Below are positions 17,856 through 28,979 of a stretch of 64,000 nt of DNA, in pieces; positions within the stretch are counted from its first letter, which is position 1; every line of letters begins with the position of its first letter. A program made the translations under genes and the position numbers. Location of the stretch: the NCBI RefSeq assembly GCF_029963765.1, contig NZ_JALBYU010000009.1, positions 62,001 to 126,000 on the forward strand, given 5' to 3'. Source of the DNA: Pseudomonas sp. UYIF39 (lineage in GTDB: Bacteria; Pseudomonadota; Gammaproteobacteria; Pseudomonadales; Pseudomonadaceae). Below the pieces are notes generated by a model that saw only the letters and a list, made by a program, of their open reading frames with translations, had not been told where the DNA came from and ran no database searches.

Positions 17856-19598
17856 TTGAATGCGACGACCATCAACAGCCTGTTCTTGATCGGCGCGTTG
17901 CTGGTAGGTGCAAGCATTCTGGTGAGCTCACTTTCATCGCGCCTCGGTATCCCGATTCTGGTGATCATCCTCGCGGTGGGCATGTCGGCCGGTGTCGATG
18001 GCGCCGGCATTATTTTCGATAACTACCCAACGGCTTATCTGGTCGGCAACCTCGCGTTGGCCGTCATCCTGCTCGACGGCGGTTTGCGCACCCGGGTTTC
18101 CAGCTTCCGCGTGGCGTTATGGCCGGCGCTGTCGCTGGCGACGGTCGGGGTGTTGATTACCACCGGGCTGACCGGCATGGCAGCCGCGTGGCTGTTCAAC
18201 CTGAACCTGATTCAGGGCCTGCTGATCGGCGCTATCGTCGGCTCCACCGACGCCGCGGCGGTGTTCTCGTTGCTCGGCGGCAAAGGCCTCAACGAACGGG
18301 TCACCGCCAGCCTCGAGATCGAGTCCGGCAGCAACGACCCGATGGCGGTGTTCCTCACCGTGACCCTGATCGACATGCTCGCCAGCGGCCAGACCGGTCT
18401 GCACTGGAGCCTGTTGACCCACCTGCTGCGTGAGTTCGGTATCGGTGCCGTCATCGGCCTGGGCGGTGGCTGGGTCATGCTGCAACTGGTCAACCGTATC
18501 CACTTGGCCACCGGGCTTTATCCGATTCTGGTCATTGCTGGCGGATTGGTGGTGTTTGCCCTGACCAACGCCTTGCATGGCAGCGGCTTTTTGGCGGTTT
18601 ACCTGTGCGGCCTGGTCATCGGCAACCGCCCGGTGCGCAGCCGCCACGGCATTTTGCACATGCTCGATGGCATGGCCTGGCTGGCGCAAATCGGCATGTT
18701 CCTGGTACTGGGGCTGCTGGTAACGCCCCACGACTTGTTGCCGATTGCCCTGCCCGCTCTGGGGCTGGCGCTGTGGATGATTCTGTTTGCCCGGCCGTTG
18801 TCGGTGATCGTCGGCCTGATGCCTTTCAAGGCGTTCCATGGACGCGAGAAGGCGTTCATTTCCTGGGTCGGGTTACGTGGCGCGGTCCCGATCATTCTGG
18901 CGGTGTTCCCGCTGATGGCCGGCCTGTCCAACGCCCAGCTCTATTTCAACCTCGCCTTCTTTATCGTGCTGGTGTCGCTGCTGGTGCAGGGCACGAGCCT
19001 GCCGTGGGTGGCGAAGCTTTTGAAAGTGACCGTTCCGCCGGAGCCGGCGCCAATCTCCCGCGCAGCCCTGGAAGTCCACGTCACCAGTGAGTGGGAGCTG
19101 TTCGTTTATCGCCTCGGTGCCGAAAAATGGTGCATCGGCTCGCCTCTTCGCGAACTGAAAATGCCCGAAGGCACCCGGATTGCGGCCCTGTTTCGTGGCC
19201 AGCAACTGCTCCATCCGTCGGGTAGTACGGTGCTCGAAGTCGACGATTTGCTGTGCGTAATCGGCCATGAACACAACCTTCCGGCCCTCGGAAAACTCTT
19301 CAGCCAGGCACCGCAACGGGGCCTCGATTTGCGCTTCTTCGGCGACTTCGTACTCGAAGGAGACGCCCAACTGGCCGCGGTTGCGGCGCTGTACGGGTTG
19401 AAAGTCGAAGGCATCGATCCGGACATGTCGCTCGGCCATTTCATTGCCCATAAAGTGGGCGGTGCACCCGTAGTCGGTGACCAGGTGGAGTGGAACAACA
19501 CCATTTGGACCGTCGCGGTCATGGAGGGGAACAAGATCGGCAAAGTGGGCGTCAGATTCCCCGAAGGAAGTCGCCCGGGTCCGGGACTCTTCCTCTAA
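17856..19598 (+). CDS. K+/H+ antiporter, CvrA/NhaP2 type
   Basis: A 580-residue CPA1-family antiporter when started at the TTG at 17856, which has GGAG 8 bases upstream; a longer TTG-started frame from 17763 would overlap the candidate promoter. Twelve or so membrane segments occupy residues 5-390, with the ion-binding [16 protein letters not shown] and [11 protein letters not shown] motifs and the [20 protein letters not shown] signature of NhaP-type exchangers. The remaining C-terminal third contains an RCK_C/TrkA_C-like regulatory region ([20 protein letters not shown]) and a CorC/HlyC-type module ([20 protein letters not shown]). It exports K+ (or other monovalent cation) for H+ at the inner membrane, giving osmotic and volume control. 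It is followed 34 bases later by a mechanosensitive channel gene, a sensible osmotic pairing. Confidence 0.9.
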   Translation: MNATTINSLFLIGALLVGASILVSSLSSRLGIPILVIILAVGMSAGVDGAGIIFDNYPTAYLVGNLALAVILLDGGLRTRVSSFRVALWPALSLATVGVLITTGLTGMAAAWLFNLNLIQGLLIGAIVGSTDAAAVFSLLGGKGLNERVTASLEIESGSNDPMAVFLTVTLIDMLASGQTGLHWSLLTHLLREFGIGAVIGLGGGWVMLQLVNRIHLATGLYPILVIAGGLVVFALTNALHGSGFLAVYLCGLVIGNRPVRSRHGILHMLDGMAWLAQIGMFLVLGLLVTPHDLLPIALPALGLALWMILFARPLSVIVGLMPFKAFHGREKAFISWVGLRGAVPIILAVFPLMAGLSNAQLYFNLAFFIVLVSLLVQGTSLPWVAKLLKVTVPPEPAPISRAALEVHVTSEWELFVYRLGAEKWCIGSPLRELKMPEGTRIAALFRGQQLLHPSGSTVLEVDDLLCVIGHEHNLPALGKLFSQAPQRGLDLRFFGDFVLEGDAQLAAVAALYGLKVEGIDPDMSLGHFIAHKVGGAPVVGDQVEWNNTIWTVAVMEGNKIGKVGVRFPEGSRPGPGLFL

Positions 19599-19632
19599 AC
19601 TCCACACTTCGTCTCGTTTTCGATCGGTCTCT

Positions 19633-22600
19633 ATGTCAACCCTGCGCACCTTTTTCATCATGGCCCTGCTGGGCTTGAGTCTTTCTGTCGGTACATTGCA
19701 AGCGGCCGAACCGCCGTCCAGCGAAGCCGTGCAGGCGAACCTGGACAAGATCGCCGACCGCAAACTGCCGGAAGCCGATCAGAAAGCCCTGCAGAGCATC
19801 CTGCAAAGCACGCTGACACAGCTCAACAACCAGCGTGATTACGAGCAGAAACTGGCCGATCTCAAGCAGCAACTGGCCAGCGCCCCGAAGCAGAACATCG
19901 AGAACCAGCGGGAACTGACCAAGCTCAAAGCCTCCAAAGTGCTGCCAGTACCGCAGCGCTATGCCAAAGAGCCTATTCAGCAGCTGGAGCAAATGCTCAC
20001 CGAGCGCTCCACCCAGCAAAGCGATCTGCAGAAAGCCCTGGCTGACGCCAACAGTCTGGTGATTACTGCCCAGACCCGCCCCGAGCGCGCACAGGCCGAA
20101 ATTTCCACCAGCCAGACACGCATCCAGCAGATCAACAACATCCTCAAGGTCGGCAAAGACGCCGGCAAGACCTTGACCCCTGAGCAACGCGACCTGCTCA
20201 ACGCCGAACTCGCAGCACTGAACGCCCTGATCCCGTTGCGCCGCCAGGAACTGGCCGGCAACAATCAACTGCAGGATTTGGGCAACAGCCAGCATGACTT
20301 GCTCTCGGAAAAATCCGATCGTCTGGATCAGGAAATCCAGGAGCTGCAAACCCTGATCAACCAGAAGCGCCTGGCCCAGTCCCAGGAGACGGTGACGCAG
20401 CAATCCATCGAAGCGCAAAAGTCCGGCGGCAGCACCCTGCTGGCTACCGAAAGCGCGGCCAACCTGAAGCTTTCTGACTACCTGCTCAAAAGTACCGACC
20501 GCCTCAACGAAGTCACCCAGCAGAACCTGCAGACCAAGCAGCAACTGGACAACGTGACCCAGAGCGACTCGGCGCTGGACGAGCAAATCAACGTGCTCAA
20601 GGGCAGCCTGCTGCTCTCCAAGATTCTCTACAAACAGAAACAGGCCCTGCCACGCCTCAAGCTTGACCGTGACCTGGCCGACCAGATCGCCGACATTCGC
20701 CTCTATCAATTCGAAGTCAGCCAGCAACGGGAACTGCTCAGCAACCCGGCGACCTACGTCGACAACCTGCTGTCGACTCAGCCTCCTGAGCAAGTCACCC
20801 CGCAATTGCGCAAGAGCCTGCTGGAACTGGCCACGACCCGCGCCGACCTGCTGGAGCGGCTGAACCGCGAACTCAGCGCGGTGCTCAACGAATCCATCAC
20901 GTTACAACTCAATCAAAAGCAACTGCTCAGCACCGCGCAAAGCCTGCGGGCAACCCTCGATGAGCAGATGTTCTGGATTCCCAGCAACAAACCGCTGGAC
21001 CCGGAGTGGATGCGCGGCGTGCCGGAGCGCCTGGAGCGTCAGGTCACCACGCTGCCGTGGGCTTCCAGCCTGAGCGAATTAAGTGACGGCCTGACCCAAC
21101 GGCCGCTGCTGTTCCTGCCCCTGGCACTGTTGATCGGTGCCCTGCTGTGGCGGCGCAAAAGCCTGTATGCCCGACTGAGCAAAGTTCACCAGGACATCGG
21201 CCACTTCAAACGCGACAGCCAGTGGCACACGCCGCAGGCGATCCTGATCAACATTCTGCTGGCGATGCCGGTCTCCCTGGGCCTGGCCTTGTGTGGCCTG
21301 GCCTTGCAAATCGACGCCCGCGGACAAAACGCGAACATGGGCTCGGCGCTGCTGCAAATGGCCCAGGCTTGGCTAGTGTTCTATACCGCTTACCGGATCC
21401 TCGCGCCGGGCGGCGTGGCCGAACTGCATTTCCGCTGGGAAAAACCTCAGGTCGAATTCCTGCAGGGCTGGGTCCGCCGACTCGGGCTGGTGGTCATGGC
21501 GTTGGTCGCGGTGGTGGCAGTCGCCGAGCTGCAACCCGCAACCCTGGCCGATGACGTACTCGGCATGCCGGTGGTGCTGACCTGCTACGCGTTGATGGCC
21601 TGGCTGCTCAGCCGCCTGCTGATCAGCAGCCCGACTCACCAGAACGCTTCGCTGTTCCGCAAGGCCGTGGGGATCCTGTTCACCGTCCTGCCTGTCGCGT
21701 TGTTCGTGGCGGTGTGCTTCGGCTACTACTACACCGCGCTGAAGCTCAGCGACCGGTTGATCAACACCCTTTACTTGCTGATGTTCTGGCTGGTGATCGA
21801 GGCCACCTTCGTGCGCGGCCTCAGCGTTGCGGCACGCCGTCTGGCCTACCAGCGCGCCCTGGCCAAACGCCAGGCTGCGAAAGAGGCCGGTGACGGTGAA
21901 GCGATAATCGAAGAGCCAACCCTGGACATCGAGAAGGTCAACGAACAGTCCCTGCGCCTGATCCGCCTGGCACTGCTTGGCGGTTTCATCGCGGCGTTGT
22001 ATTGGGTCTGGTCGGACCTGATCTCGGTGTTTTCGTACCTGGATAACGTCACCCTCTACGAATACACCAGCGGCACCGGCGCCAACATGAGCATGGTGCC
22101 GATCAGCATTGGCGACATGCTCGGCGCGCTGATCATCATCGGCATCACCTTCGCCCTCGCGCGCAACTTGCCGGGGTTGCTGGAAGTGTTGGTGCTGTCG
22201 AAACTGAACCTGGCTCAGGGCAGTGCGTACGCCACCACTACGTTGCTGTCTTACGTGATCGCTGGTGTCGGTTTCGTTTCGACCCTGTCGACGCTCGGCG
22301 TGAGTTGGGACAAGTTGCAATGGCTGGTGGCCGCGCTATCGGTGGGTCTCGGCTTCGGGATGCAGGAAATCTTCGCAAATTTCATCTCCGGGATCATGAT
22401 CCTGTTCGAACGTCCGGTGCGGATTGGCGACACCATCACCATCGGCAACCTGTCCGGCACGGTGAGCAAGATCCGCATCCGCGCCACCACCATCACCGAC
22501 TTTGACCGCAAGGACATCATCGTCCCGAACAAAACGTTCATTACCGGGCAACTGATCAACTGGTCCCTGACCGACACCATCACCCGAGTGACCCTCAAGC

Positions 22601-22983
22601 TCGGTGTCGATTACGGCTCGGACCTGGACCTGGTCAAGGAATTGCTGCTCAAGGCCGCGCGCGATAACCCGCGAGTGCTGAAAGACCCGGAACCCCAAGT
22701 GTATTTCCTGAACTTCGGCGAAAGCACCCTCGACCATGAGTTGCGCATGCATGTGCGCGACCTCGGCGACCGTAACCCGGTGCTGGATGAGGTCAACCGC
22801 TTCATCAACCGCGAGTTCAAGAAAAATCACATCAACATCTCGTTCCGGCAGATGGAGGTTTACCTCAAGAACATCCAGGGTCAGGAATACAGGATGGTGC
22901 CCGTCGAACCAGAAACCAAAACCATCGTGCCGCTGGTAGATGGTAAATCGCCGCAAGAGCCACCACCGGCGAAGCTCGACTAA
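19633..22983 (+). CDS. Large mechanosensitive channel, MscK/KefA type
   Basis: A 1116-residue MscS-superfamily protein. The ATG at 19633 begins a signal peptide (MSTLRTFFIMALLGLSLSVG, cleavage near residue 25). A periplasmic region of about 450 residues is rich in Q, L and coiled-coil heptads (LNNQRDYEQKLADLKQQLAS). From about residue 495 there are around 11 membrane segments, ending in the MscS pore and beta domain: VAALSVGLGFGMQEIFANFI, ISGIMILFERPVRIGDTITI, and GTVSKIRIRATTITDFDRKD. These are the canonical pore-helix and post-TM3 motifs. It opens on membrane tension to release solutes in osmotic downshock. Adjacent to the K+/H+ antiporter, same strand. Exact assignment among MscK and MscM/YjeP-type paralogues is uncertain. 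Confidence 0.9.
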   Translation: MSTLRTFFIMALLGLSLSVGTLQAAEPPSSEAVQANLDKIADRKLPEADQKALQSILQSTLTQLNNQRDYEQKLADLKQQLASAPKQNIENQRELTKLKASKVLPVPQRYAKEPIQQLEQMLTERSTQQSDLQKALADANSLVITAQTRPERAQAEISTSQTRIQQINNILKVGKDAGKTLTPEQRDLLNAELAALNALIPLRRQELAGNNQLQDLGNSQHDLLSEKSDRLDQEIQELQTLINQKRLAQSQETVTQQSIEAQKSGGSTLLATESAANLKLSDYLLKSTDRLNEVTQQNLQTKQQLDNVTQSDSALDEQINVLKGSLLLSKILYKQKQALPRLKLDRDLADQIADIRLYQFEVSQQRELLSNPATYVDNLLSTQPPEQVTPQLRKSLLELATTRADLLERLNRELSAVLNESITLQLNQKQLLSTAQSLRATLDEQMFWIPSNKPLDPEWMRGVPERLERQVTTLPWASSLSELSDGLTQRPLLFLPLALLIGALLWRRKSLYARLSKVHQDIGHFKRDSQWHTPQAILINILLAMPVSLGLALCGLALQIDARGQNANMGSALLQMAQAWLVFYTAYRILAPGGVAELHFRWEKPQVEFLQGWVRRLGLVVMALVAVVAVAELQPATLADDVLGMPVVLTCYALMAWLLSRLLISSPTHQNASLFRKAVGILFTVLPVALFVAVCFGYYYTALKLSDRLINTLYLLMFWLVIEATFVRGLSVAARRLAYQRALAKRQAAKEAGDGEAIIEEPTLDIEKVNEQSLRLIRLALLGGFIAALYWVWSDLISVFSYLDNVTLYEYTSGTGANMSMVPISIGDMLGALIIIGITFALARNLPGLLEVLVLSKLNLAQGSAYATTTLLSYVIAGVGFVSTLSTLGVSWDKLQWLVAALSVGLGFGMQEIFANFISGIMILFERPVRIGDTITIGNLSGTVSKIRIRATTITDFDRKDIIVPNKTFITGQLINWSLTDTITRVTLKLGVDYGSDLDLVKELLLKAARDNPRVLKDPEPQVYFLNFGESTLDHELRMHVRDLGDRNPVLDEVNRFINREFKKNHINISFRQMEVYLKNIQGQEYRMVPVEPETKTIVPLVDGKSPQEPPPAKLD

Positions 22984-22996
22984 GCGGCTTATCCCT

Positions 22997-24495
<1,499 letters not shown>

Positions 24496-24501
24496 ATCCG
24501 A

Positions 24502-24903
24502 TCAGATAAAGGTCTCCACCGACACTCCGAAGCGCTCGGCCAACCAGCGGATCTGCCGCAGGTTGAGCTGACGCTTGCCGCTCAAGATCTCGGATACCAC
24601 CGATTGGGTGCCGACGCCGGACAGCTCGCTTTGACTCAATCCGTGTTCGCGCATCATGTAGCCGAGAACCTCTGCACCAGAGGCTTCGCGCATGGGGTGA
24701 TGCTCACGATCCCACTCTGCAATCCAGTCACCGATGATGTCCACCAAGCTCATCAACGGGTGCGACTCATCATCCCCGGTCATCTCAAGCAATTCATCAA
24801 GTGCCTGCACCAAAATGTCATAGTCGTCTTCGTTTTTCGGTTTTCGAAGCAATGGCGAGACGAACTCCCAATGCTCGGCAGCTTTTTTGATTAGAACACT
24901 CAT
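24502..24903 (-). CDS. HigA-like antitoxin with C-terminal helix-turn-helix
   Basis: A 133-residue protein using the ATG at 24903, which overlaps the toxin stop as ATGA and has GGAGG 7 bases upstream. The N-terminal half is acidic and helical; the C-terminal half is an Xre/Cro-type helix-turn-helix (GLSQSELSGVGTQSVVSEIL, SGKRQLNLRQIRWLAERFGV). This is the HigA form that pairs with HigB_toxin-family mRNA interferases. It neutralises the toxin and is expected to repress the operon by binding the palindrome upstream of it. Confidence 0.85.
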   Translation of the reverse strand: MSVLIKKAAEHWEFVSPLLRKPKNEDDYDILVQALDELLEMTGDDESHPLMSLVDIIGDWIAEWDREHHPMREASGAEVLGYMMREHGLSQSELSGVGTQSVVSEILSGKRQLNLRQIRWLAERFGVSVETFI

Positions 24904-25196
24904 GCCCTTCCCTCCTTCCATTTACCGCGGTCATATTCGCGGTGATCCAGCACATGCTTTATATAAAGCTTTTGAGACCGATACCTGACAAAAGCGATCA
25001 GCCGCAACTTGTTGCCACCGATGTCGAACACATGAAACTCGCCGACTTTGTCAGTCGCGGGGAAAATCGACTTCATCGCCGCGAAATCTCCCGGGTTACT
25101 CCCTTTGGCAAGTCGATACCATTGCTCCAGTGCATTGGCTGCCCGCGGCCACTTTTCCTTGGCCTCATGGATTGGTTTTTCGGTGAACACATGCAT
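24900..25196 (-). CDS. HigB-like mRNA interferase toxin
   Basis: A 98-residue basic protein upstream of and coupled to a HigA-like gene, the toxin-first order typical of higBA. The sequence GDFAAMKSIFPATDKVGEFH, VFDIGGNKLRLIAFVRYRSQ and KLYIKHVLDHREYD matches the HigB_toxin (RelE-fold) family, whose members cut mRNA on the ribosome. AAGGA precedes the ATG at 25196. Its upstream region holds a perfect palindrome (25246-25262) and a repeat half-site. Toxicity is inferred from family. Confidence 0.85.
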   Translation of the reverse strand: MHVFTEKPIHEAKEKWPRAANALEQWYRLAKGSNPGDFAAMKSIFPATDKVGEFHVFDIGGNKLRLIAFVRYRSQKLYIKHVLDHREYDRGKWKEGRA

Positions 25197-25206
25197 GCAA
25201 CATCCT

Positions 25207-25262
25207 TATCGCATTCTGCTATGGGAGTTAATCACAGATCAAAAATATCGCAAGATGCGATA
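25207..25262 (-). promoter_or_regulatory. Candidate autoregulatory operator of the higBA-like pair
   Basis: TATCGCA-AGA-TGCGATA is a perfect 17-base palindrome at 25246-25262, and one TATCGCA half-site recurs at 25207-25213, overlapping the toxin ribosome site. Position upstream of the toxin suits a HigA operator. Confidence 0.6.
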
Positions 25263-25391
25263 ACTCTGAGCAGACCAACGGTGTCGCTCAGTACGACTCA
25301 GCCTAGTTTCATCGCCGGTCGCTGCACGATTGAAAATATGAGTAAACGTCTCCAAATAGAAGTGATCGGCTTCTTTAACAGGATCATCCGC

Positions 25392-25826
25392 ATGACCGAC
25401 CCACTCCTCATCCCCTGCCCCCACTGCAACGGCCTCAACCGCATCCCCACCGAACGCCTCAACGACCATCCAAAATGCGGTCGCTGCAAAGCCGAAGTTC
25501 TGCTGAATAAACCCTTTGAGTTAAAGCAAAGCGATTACCCCAGCCAGATCAAAGGTGATCTGCCGTTGCTGGTGGACGTTTGGGCGGACTGGTGTGGACC
25601 GTGCAAGTCGTTTGCGCCAGTGTTCGAGCAGGCGGCGGTGCAATTGGCGGGTAAGTGTCGACTGGCCAAACTGGACAGCGAGGTGAACCAGCAGTTGTCG
25701 GCGCAGTTGGGGATTCGCTCGATTCCGAGTCTGATTTTGTTCAAGAACGGCCGGGAAGTGGCGCGTCAGAGCGGCGCCTTCCCGTTACCGCAATTGATGA
25801 GCTGGTTGCGTAGCCAAGGGATTTAG
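25392..25826 (+). CDS. trxC: Thioredoxin TrxC (thioredoxin 2)
   Basis: A 144-residue zinc-containing thioredoxin. The N-terminal zinc ribbon uses Cys9, Cys12, Cys29 and Cys32 (CPHC, CGRC). The thioredoxin fold follows with the WCGPC active site at residues 67-71 and the cis-Pro loop IRSIPSLILF. It reduces cytoplasmic protein disulfides, and TrxC enzymes are often linked to oxidative stress. The ATG at 25392 has CAGGA 8 bases upstream; a much longer upstream frame lacks family similarity. Confidence 0.96.
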   Translation: MTDPLLIPCPHCNGLNRIPTERLNDHPKCGRCKAEVLLNKPFELKQSDYPSQIKGDLPLLVDVWADWCGPCKSFAPVFEQAAVQLAGKCRLAKLDSEVNQQLSAQLGIRSIPSLILFKNGREVARQSGAFPLPQLMSWLRSQGI

Positions 25827-25860
25827 AACTATCACAGTGGTTCGGTGTTGTTTGCAGGAA

Positions 25861-26631
25861 TCAGGTGTTTTCGAGGAGGTTGTGCAGATCGACGAATTGC
25901 TGCGTCAGCTTATGACGCGGGTCGAGGTGGATCAACGGCGTGTTGGCCTGGTGGGATTCACGCATGCGCACCGAGCTGCACAGATATACCGGTAGCACCG
26001 GCAGGCCTTCGGCGATCAGTTCGTCGAGGATTTGCTGGGGCAGACTGGCGCGAGCCTGGAACTGGTTGACGACAATGCCTTCGACTTCCAGCCCTTCGTT
26101 GTGGTCTTCCTTCAATTCCTCGATTTCCGCCAACAGGCCGTACAGAGCCTGACGCGAAAAGCTGTCGCAGTCGAAGGGGATCAGCACACGATCAGCGGCA
26201 ATCAATGCAGATACCGCGTAGAAGTTCAGAGCTGGCGGGGTATCGAGGTAGATCCGGTCGTAATCGCCGTCCAGCTCCTCGAGCAATTTGCGCAGCTTGT
26301 TGATCTTGTGCTTGGCCTCAAGCTTGGGCTGCAAGTCAGCCAGCTCGGCAGTGGCCGTGATGACGTGGAGGTTGTCGAACGGGGTTTCGTAGATATCGAC
26401 CTGGCTTTTTTTGGAGAACGGTCCGGAAGACAGGGTCTGTTTGAAAAAATCGGCGATCCCCATCGGAATGTCATTACCGGTGAGGCCCGTCAGGTACTGA
26501 GTGGAGTTGGCCTGGGCATCGAGATCCACCAAGAGGGTGCGATAGCCCTCGTTGGCACTGACCGCCGCCAGATTGCAGGCAATGCTGGATTTGCCTACGC
26601 CACCTTTCTGATTGAACACCACGCGCCGCAT
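25861..26631 (-). CDS. Orphan ParA-family ATPase
   Basis: A 256-residue deviant Walker ATPase: [17 protein letters not shown] (Walker A, about residues 7-23), [15 protein letters not shown] (A'), and [11 protein letters not shown] (Walker B). I use the ATG at 26631 because GGAGG lies 7 bases upstream and the product starts directly at the first beta strand. No ParB or parS is adjacent and it is not the chromosomal soj-spo0J pair, so it may position another cargo such as a protein cluster or serve a lost mobile element. It is divergent from the aryl polyene cluster. Confidence 0.88.
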   Translation of the reverse strand: MRRVVFNQKGGVGKSSIACNLAAVSANEGYRTLLVDLDAQANSTQYLTGLTGNDIPMGIADFFKQTLSSGPFSKKSQVDIYETPFDNLHVITATAELADLQPKLEAKHKINKLRKLLEELDGDYDRIYLDTPPALNFYAVSALIAADRVLIPFDCDSFSRQALYGLLAEIEELKEDHNEGLEVEGIVVNQFQARASLPQQILDELIAEGLPVLPVYLCSSVRMRESHQANTPLIHLDPRHKLTQQFVDLHNLLENT

Positions 26632-26963
26632 GTCAAAACCTCCGTGTATCAAAGAATGATCGAGTGTAGTAGTCCACGGCGCTGCTTAGCTACCTCGCCG
26701 GCATCGGGACTACACAGTCATCGGCAATCTCTCAATAAAAAAACAACCCGTACCGACAGACATGCCCACCACGACGTGGATAATGGCCATACAACAGTTT
26801 TTCCCGGACCAACCAGTACATTTCGCCGAGCAAAATGTAACCAACATTTGCTACACGTCCGCAGCACCGGGATAATGCGCGTCACTCGGCGCAATGCGCA
26901 ACGTAGGCTCAGCCGCGGTCTTTGCGACTCGACGCGTCAAAGAAGCCCGCAGGGGCGGGATGA
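26632..26963. other. Divergent intergenic region ahead of the aryl polyene cluster
   Basis: This 332-base gap holds no convincing gene. It contains the candidate cluster promoter at 26848-26876. Nearer parA there is a nested inverted structure: GTAGTCC (26669-26675) with GGACTAC (26707-26713) enclosing GGCG/CGCC. Base composition is less GC-rich than the genes. Confidence 0.5.
26848..26876 (+). promoter_or_regulatory. Candidate sigma-70 promoter of the aryl polyene cluster
   Basis: TTGCTA (26848-26853) and GATAAT (26871-26876) are separated by exactly 17 bases and lie about 90 bases before the first gene of the cluster. No other clear promoter is seen within the tightly packed gene run. Confidence 0.5.
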
Positions 26964-27689
26964 ATGTCTGTGATCAATTTCAACATCGCCCAATGGCGCG
27001 CGTGGGCCCCTGGGCTCGAAAGCGTGGACGATTGGCAGGCCTGGAGCCGACAACCGGTCGTGCTTGCGAGCAGCGATGCCGCACCCGACGTCTCGTTTCT
27101 GCCGGCCATGCAGCGCCGGCGACTCAGTCGTCTGGCGCGGATGGCGTTCAGTGTCGGCTGGCCCTTGGCCGATGGCCGCCAAGACCTACCGTTGGTCTTT
27201 ATTTCTCGCCACGGCGAAACCCCGCGCACCTTCGATATCCTCAGCGATCTGGCTGCCGATCAGCCGTTGTCGCCGACTCAATTCAGCCTGTCCGTGCACA
27301 ACGCGGTCATCGGCCTGTGGTCGATCATGCGCGGCGAAACCAGCGAAATGACGGCCCTCGCTGCAGCCGGCGACGGCCTTGAACACGGCATGCTAGAGGC
27401 CGCGGCTTTGCTTTCCGAGGGCGCTCCCGCGGTACTGCTGATCGTCACCGAAGAGCAACCGCCCGAAGCCTACTCGACCTGGATCGACGACGTGCCATTC
27501 CCTTACGCGGTCGGCTTGTTGATCACCCCCGGCAACAACTGGCAGTTGTCCCTGAACAGCGCCGCGGATGAGTTGTCCAAAGCCCACTGGCCCCATGCCC
27601 TGAACCTATTGAGTACCCTGCTCGGCCAGCAAACAACCTGCCAACATGCCTGGAAAAATCGTGTATGGACCTGGCAACGCAACCTGTAA
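26964..27689 (+). CDS. Chain-length-factor-like ketosynthase subunit (ApeC type)
   Basis: A 241-residue protein resembling the ketoacyl-synthase N-terminal-like family (PF13723 type), with no ketosynthase active-site Cys context. The LSPTQFSLSVHNAVIGLWSI stretch corresponds to the conserved core of this family. In aryl polyene systems such shortened partners pair with a catalytic ketosynthase to set polyene length. It opens the cluster, corresponding to apeC of enterobacterial clusters by position before the acyltransferase and two ACPs. The next gene starts 25 bases before its stop. Role inferred from family and synteny. Confidence 0.8.
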   Translation: MSVINFNIAQWRAWAPGLESVDDWQAWSRQPVVLASSDAAPDVSFLPAMQRRRLSRLARMAFSVGWPLADGRQDLPLVFISRHGETPRTFDILSDLAADQPLSPTQFSLSVHNAVIGLWSIMRGETSEMTALAAAGDGLEHGMLEAAALLSEGAPAVLLIVTEEQPPEAYSTWIDDVPFPYAVGLLITPGNNWQLSLNSAADELSKAHWPHALNLLSTLLGQQTTCQHAWKNRVWTWQRNL

Positions 27690-28474
27690 CCGAAAAAAAC
27701 CGCGACGCCTATTACTGGCGCCTGCTGGCTACCGCCGCAAGCTTCACCCTGTTCGGGTTGGGCGGGCTGTGCCTGCGGCTGGTGGTTTTCCCGCTGCTGA
27801 ACTGCCTGCCCGGCGACGCCTGGACACACCGGCGACGAGCGCGGCACACCGTTGCCCGCCTGTTCTGGTTTTTTGTGCGATTCATGGCTCGCACCGGCGT
27901 GCTGACTTACGACATCCAGGGCGCCGAAAAACTCGGCCGACCGGGGCAAATGATTATCGCCAATCACCCGTCGTTGATCGATGTGGTGTTCCTGATCGGC
28001 CTGGTGCGCCACGCCAACTGCGTGGTCAAGAAAAGTCTCTGGGAGAACCCTTTTACCCGCGGCCCGCTGCACTGCATCGAATACATCAGCAACGACGGCA
28101 GCATGGACATGCTCGATGCCGCTGCCGACGCGCTGAAAAGCGGCCAGACCCTGATCATCTTTCCTGAAGGCACCCGCACTCAGCCCGGTCAGGCGCCAGC
28201 CTTTCATCGGGGTGCTGCGGCAATCGCTCTGCGCGGTGCGAAAATCCTCACCCCGGTGATCATCAAGGTCAGCCCGACCACATTGACCAAGGCCGAGCCC
28301 TGGTATCGGATCCCCAAACGCCGTGTGCACTTCAGTTTCCGTGTCGGGGCCGATATAGACCCACAAGCCTTCGCCTCGCTGGGCCCTGCTCCTCAGGCCT
28401 CGCGCAAGCTCAATGACTATTTGCATCATTACTACATTAAGGAGCTCGCCGAAGATGAGCGATCTACACCGTGA
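27665..28474 (+). CDS. 1-acyl-glycerol-3-phosphate-type acyltransferase (ApeD type)
   Basis: A 269-residue PlsC-family membrane acyltransferase. A hydrophobic N-terminal segment is at about residues 21-45. The catalytic HX4D motif is H101-P-S-L-I-D106 in IIANHPSLIDVVFLIG, and the second block is IIFPEGTRTQPGQAPAFHRG. It overlaps both neighbours. In aryl polyene clusters this enzyme is thought to help attach acyl chains that anchor the pigment in the membrane; the actual acceptor is unknown. Confidence 0.87.
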   Translation: MDLATQPVTEKNRDAYYWRLLATAASFTLFGLGGLCLRLVVFPLLNCLPGDAWTHRRRARHTVARLFWFFVRFMARTGVLTYDIQGAEKLGRPGQMIIANHPSLIDVVFLIGLVRHANCVVKKSLWENPFTRGPLHCIEYISNDGSMDMLDAAADALKSGQTLIIFPEGTRTQPGQAPAFHRGAAAIALRGAKILTPVIIKVSPTTLTKAEPWYRIPKRRVHFSFRVGADIDPQAFASLGPAPQASRKLNDYLHHYYIKELAEDERSTP

Positions 28475-28715
28475 AATCAAAGAACTGATCATCGACGCCC
28501 TGGGCCTTGAAGACATCAGCGCACAAGACATCGGCGACGACCAGACGCTGTTCGGCGAAGGCCTGGGCCTGGATTCGGTAGACGCTCTGGAACTCGGCCT
28601 GGCCATCCAGAAAAAGTACGGCATCAAAATCGACGCCGACGCCAAAGACACACGCAATCACTTCAGCAACGTGGCGAGCCTTGCGGCGTTCGTCACTGCA
28701 AAACAGGCAGCTTGA
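28455..28715 (+). CDS. Acyl carrier protein 1 of aryl polyene synthesis (ApeE type)
   Basis: An 86-residue ACP with the phosphopantetheine site Ser41 in LGLDSVDALELG. The ATG at 28455 (MSDLHREIKE) gives the usual ACP length; it lies 20 bases inside the preceding acyltransferase gene, with GGAG upstream. It carries the growing aryl polyene chain or starter as a thioester. Confidence 0.92.
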   Translation: MSDLHREIKELIIDALGLEDISAQDIGDDQTLFGEGLGLDSVDALELGLAIQKKYGIKIDADAKDTRNHFSNVASLAAFVTAKQAA

Positions 28716-28724
28716 GACCGGACC

Positions 28725-28979
28725 ATGCAAACTCGTGACGACATCTTCAACACCCTGCGCGATGCTCTGGTCGAACTCTTCGAGCTGGAACCCGAGCGCG
28801 TAAGCCTCGAATCCAACCTGTATCAGGATCTGGAAATCGACAGCATTGACGCGGTCGACCTGATCGATCACATCAAACGCCAGACCGGCAAGAAAATCGC
28901 TGCCGAAGAGTTCAAATCGGTGCGTACCGTCAGCGACGTGGTCGAGGCGGTCTACCGTCTGGTTCAGCCGGCCGCATGA
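28725..28979 (+). CDS. Acyl carrier protein 2 of aryl polyene synthesis (ApeF type)
   Basis: An 84-residue ACP with Ser40 in LEIDSIDAVDLIDHI as the phosphopantetheine site. Two dissimilar ACPs in tandem are a hallmark of aryl polyene clusters. Its stop overlaps the start of the next gene as ATGA. Confidence 0.92.
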   Translation: MQTRDDIFNTLRDALVELFELEPERVSLESNLYQDLEIDSIDAVDLIDHIKRQTGKKIAAEEFKSVRTVSDVVEAVYRLVQPAA

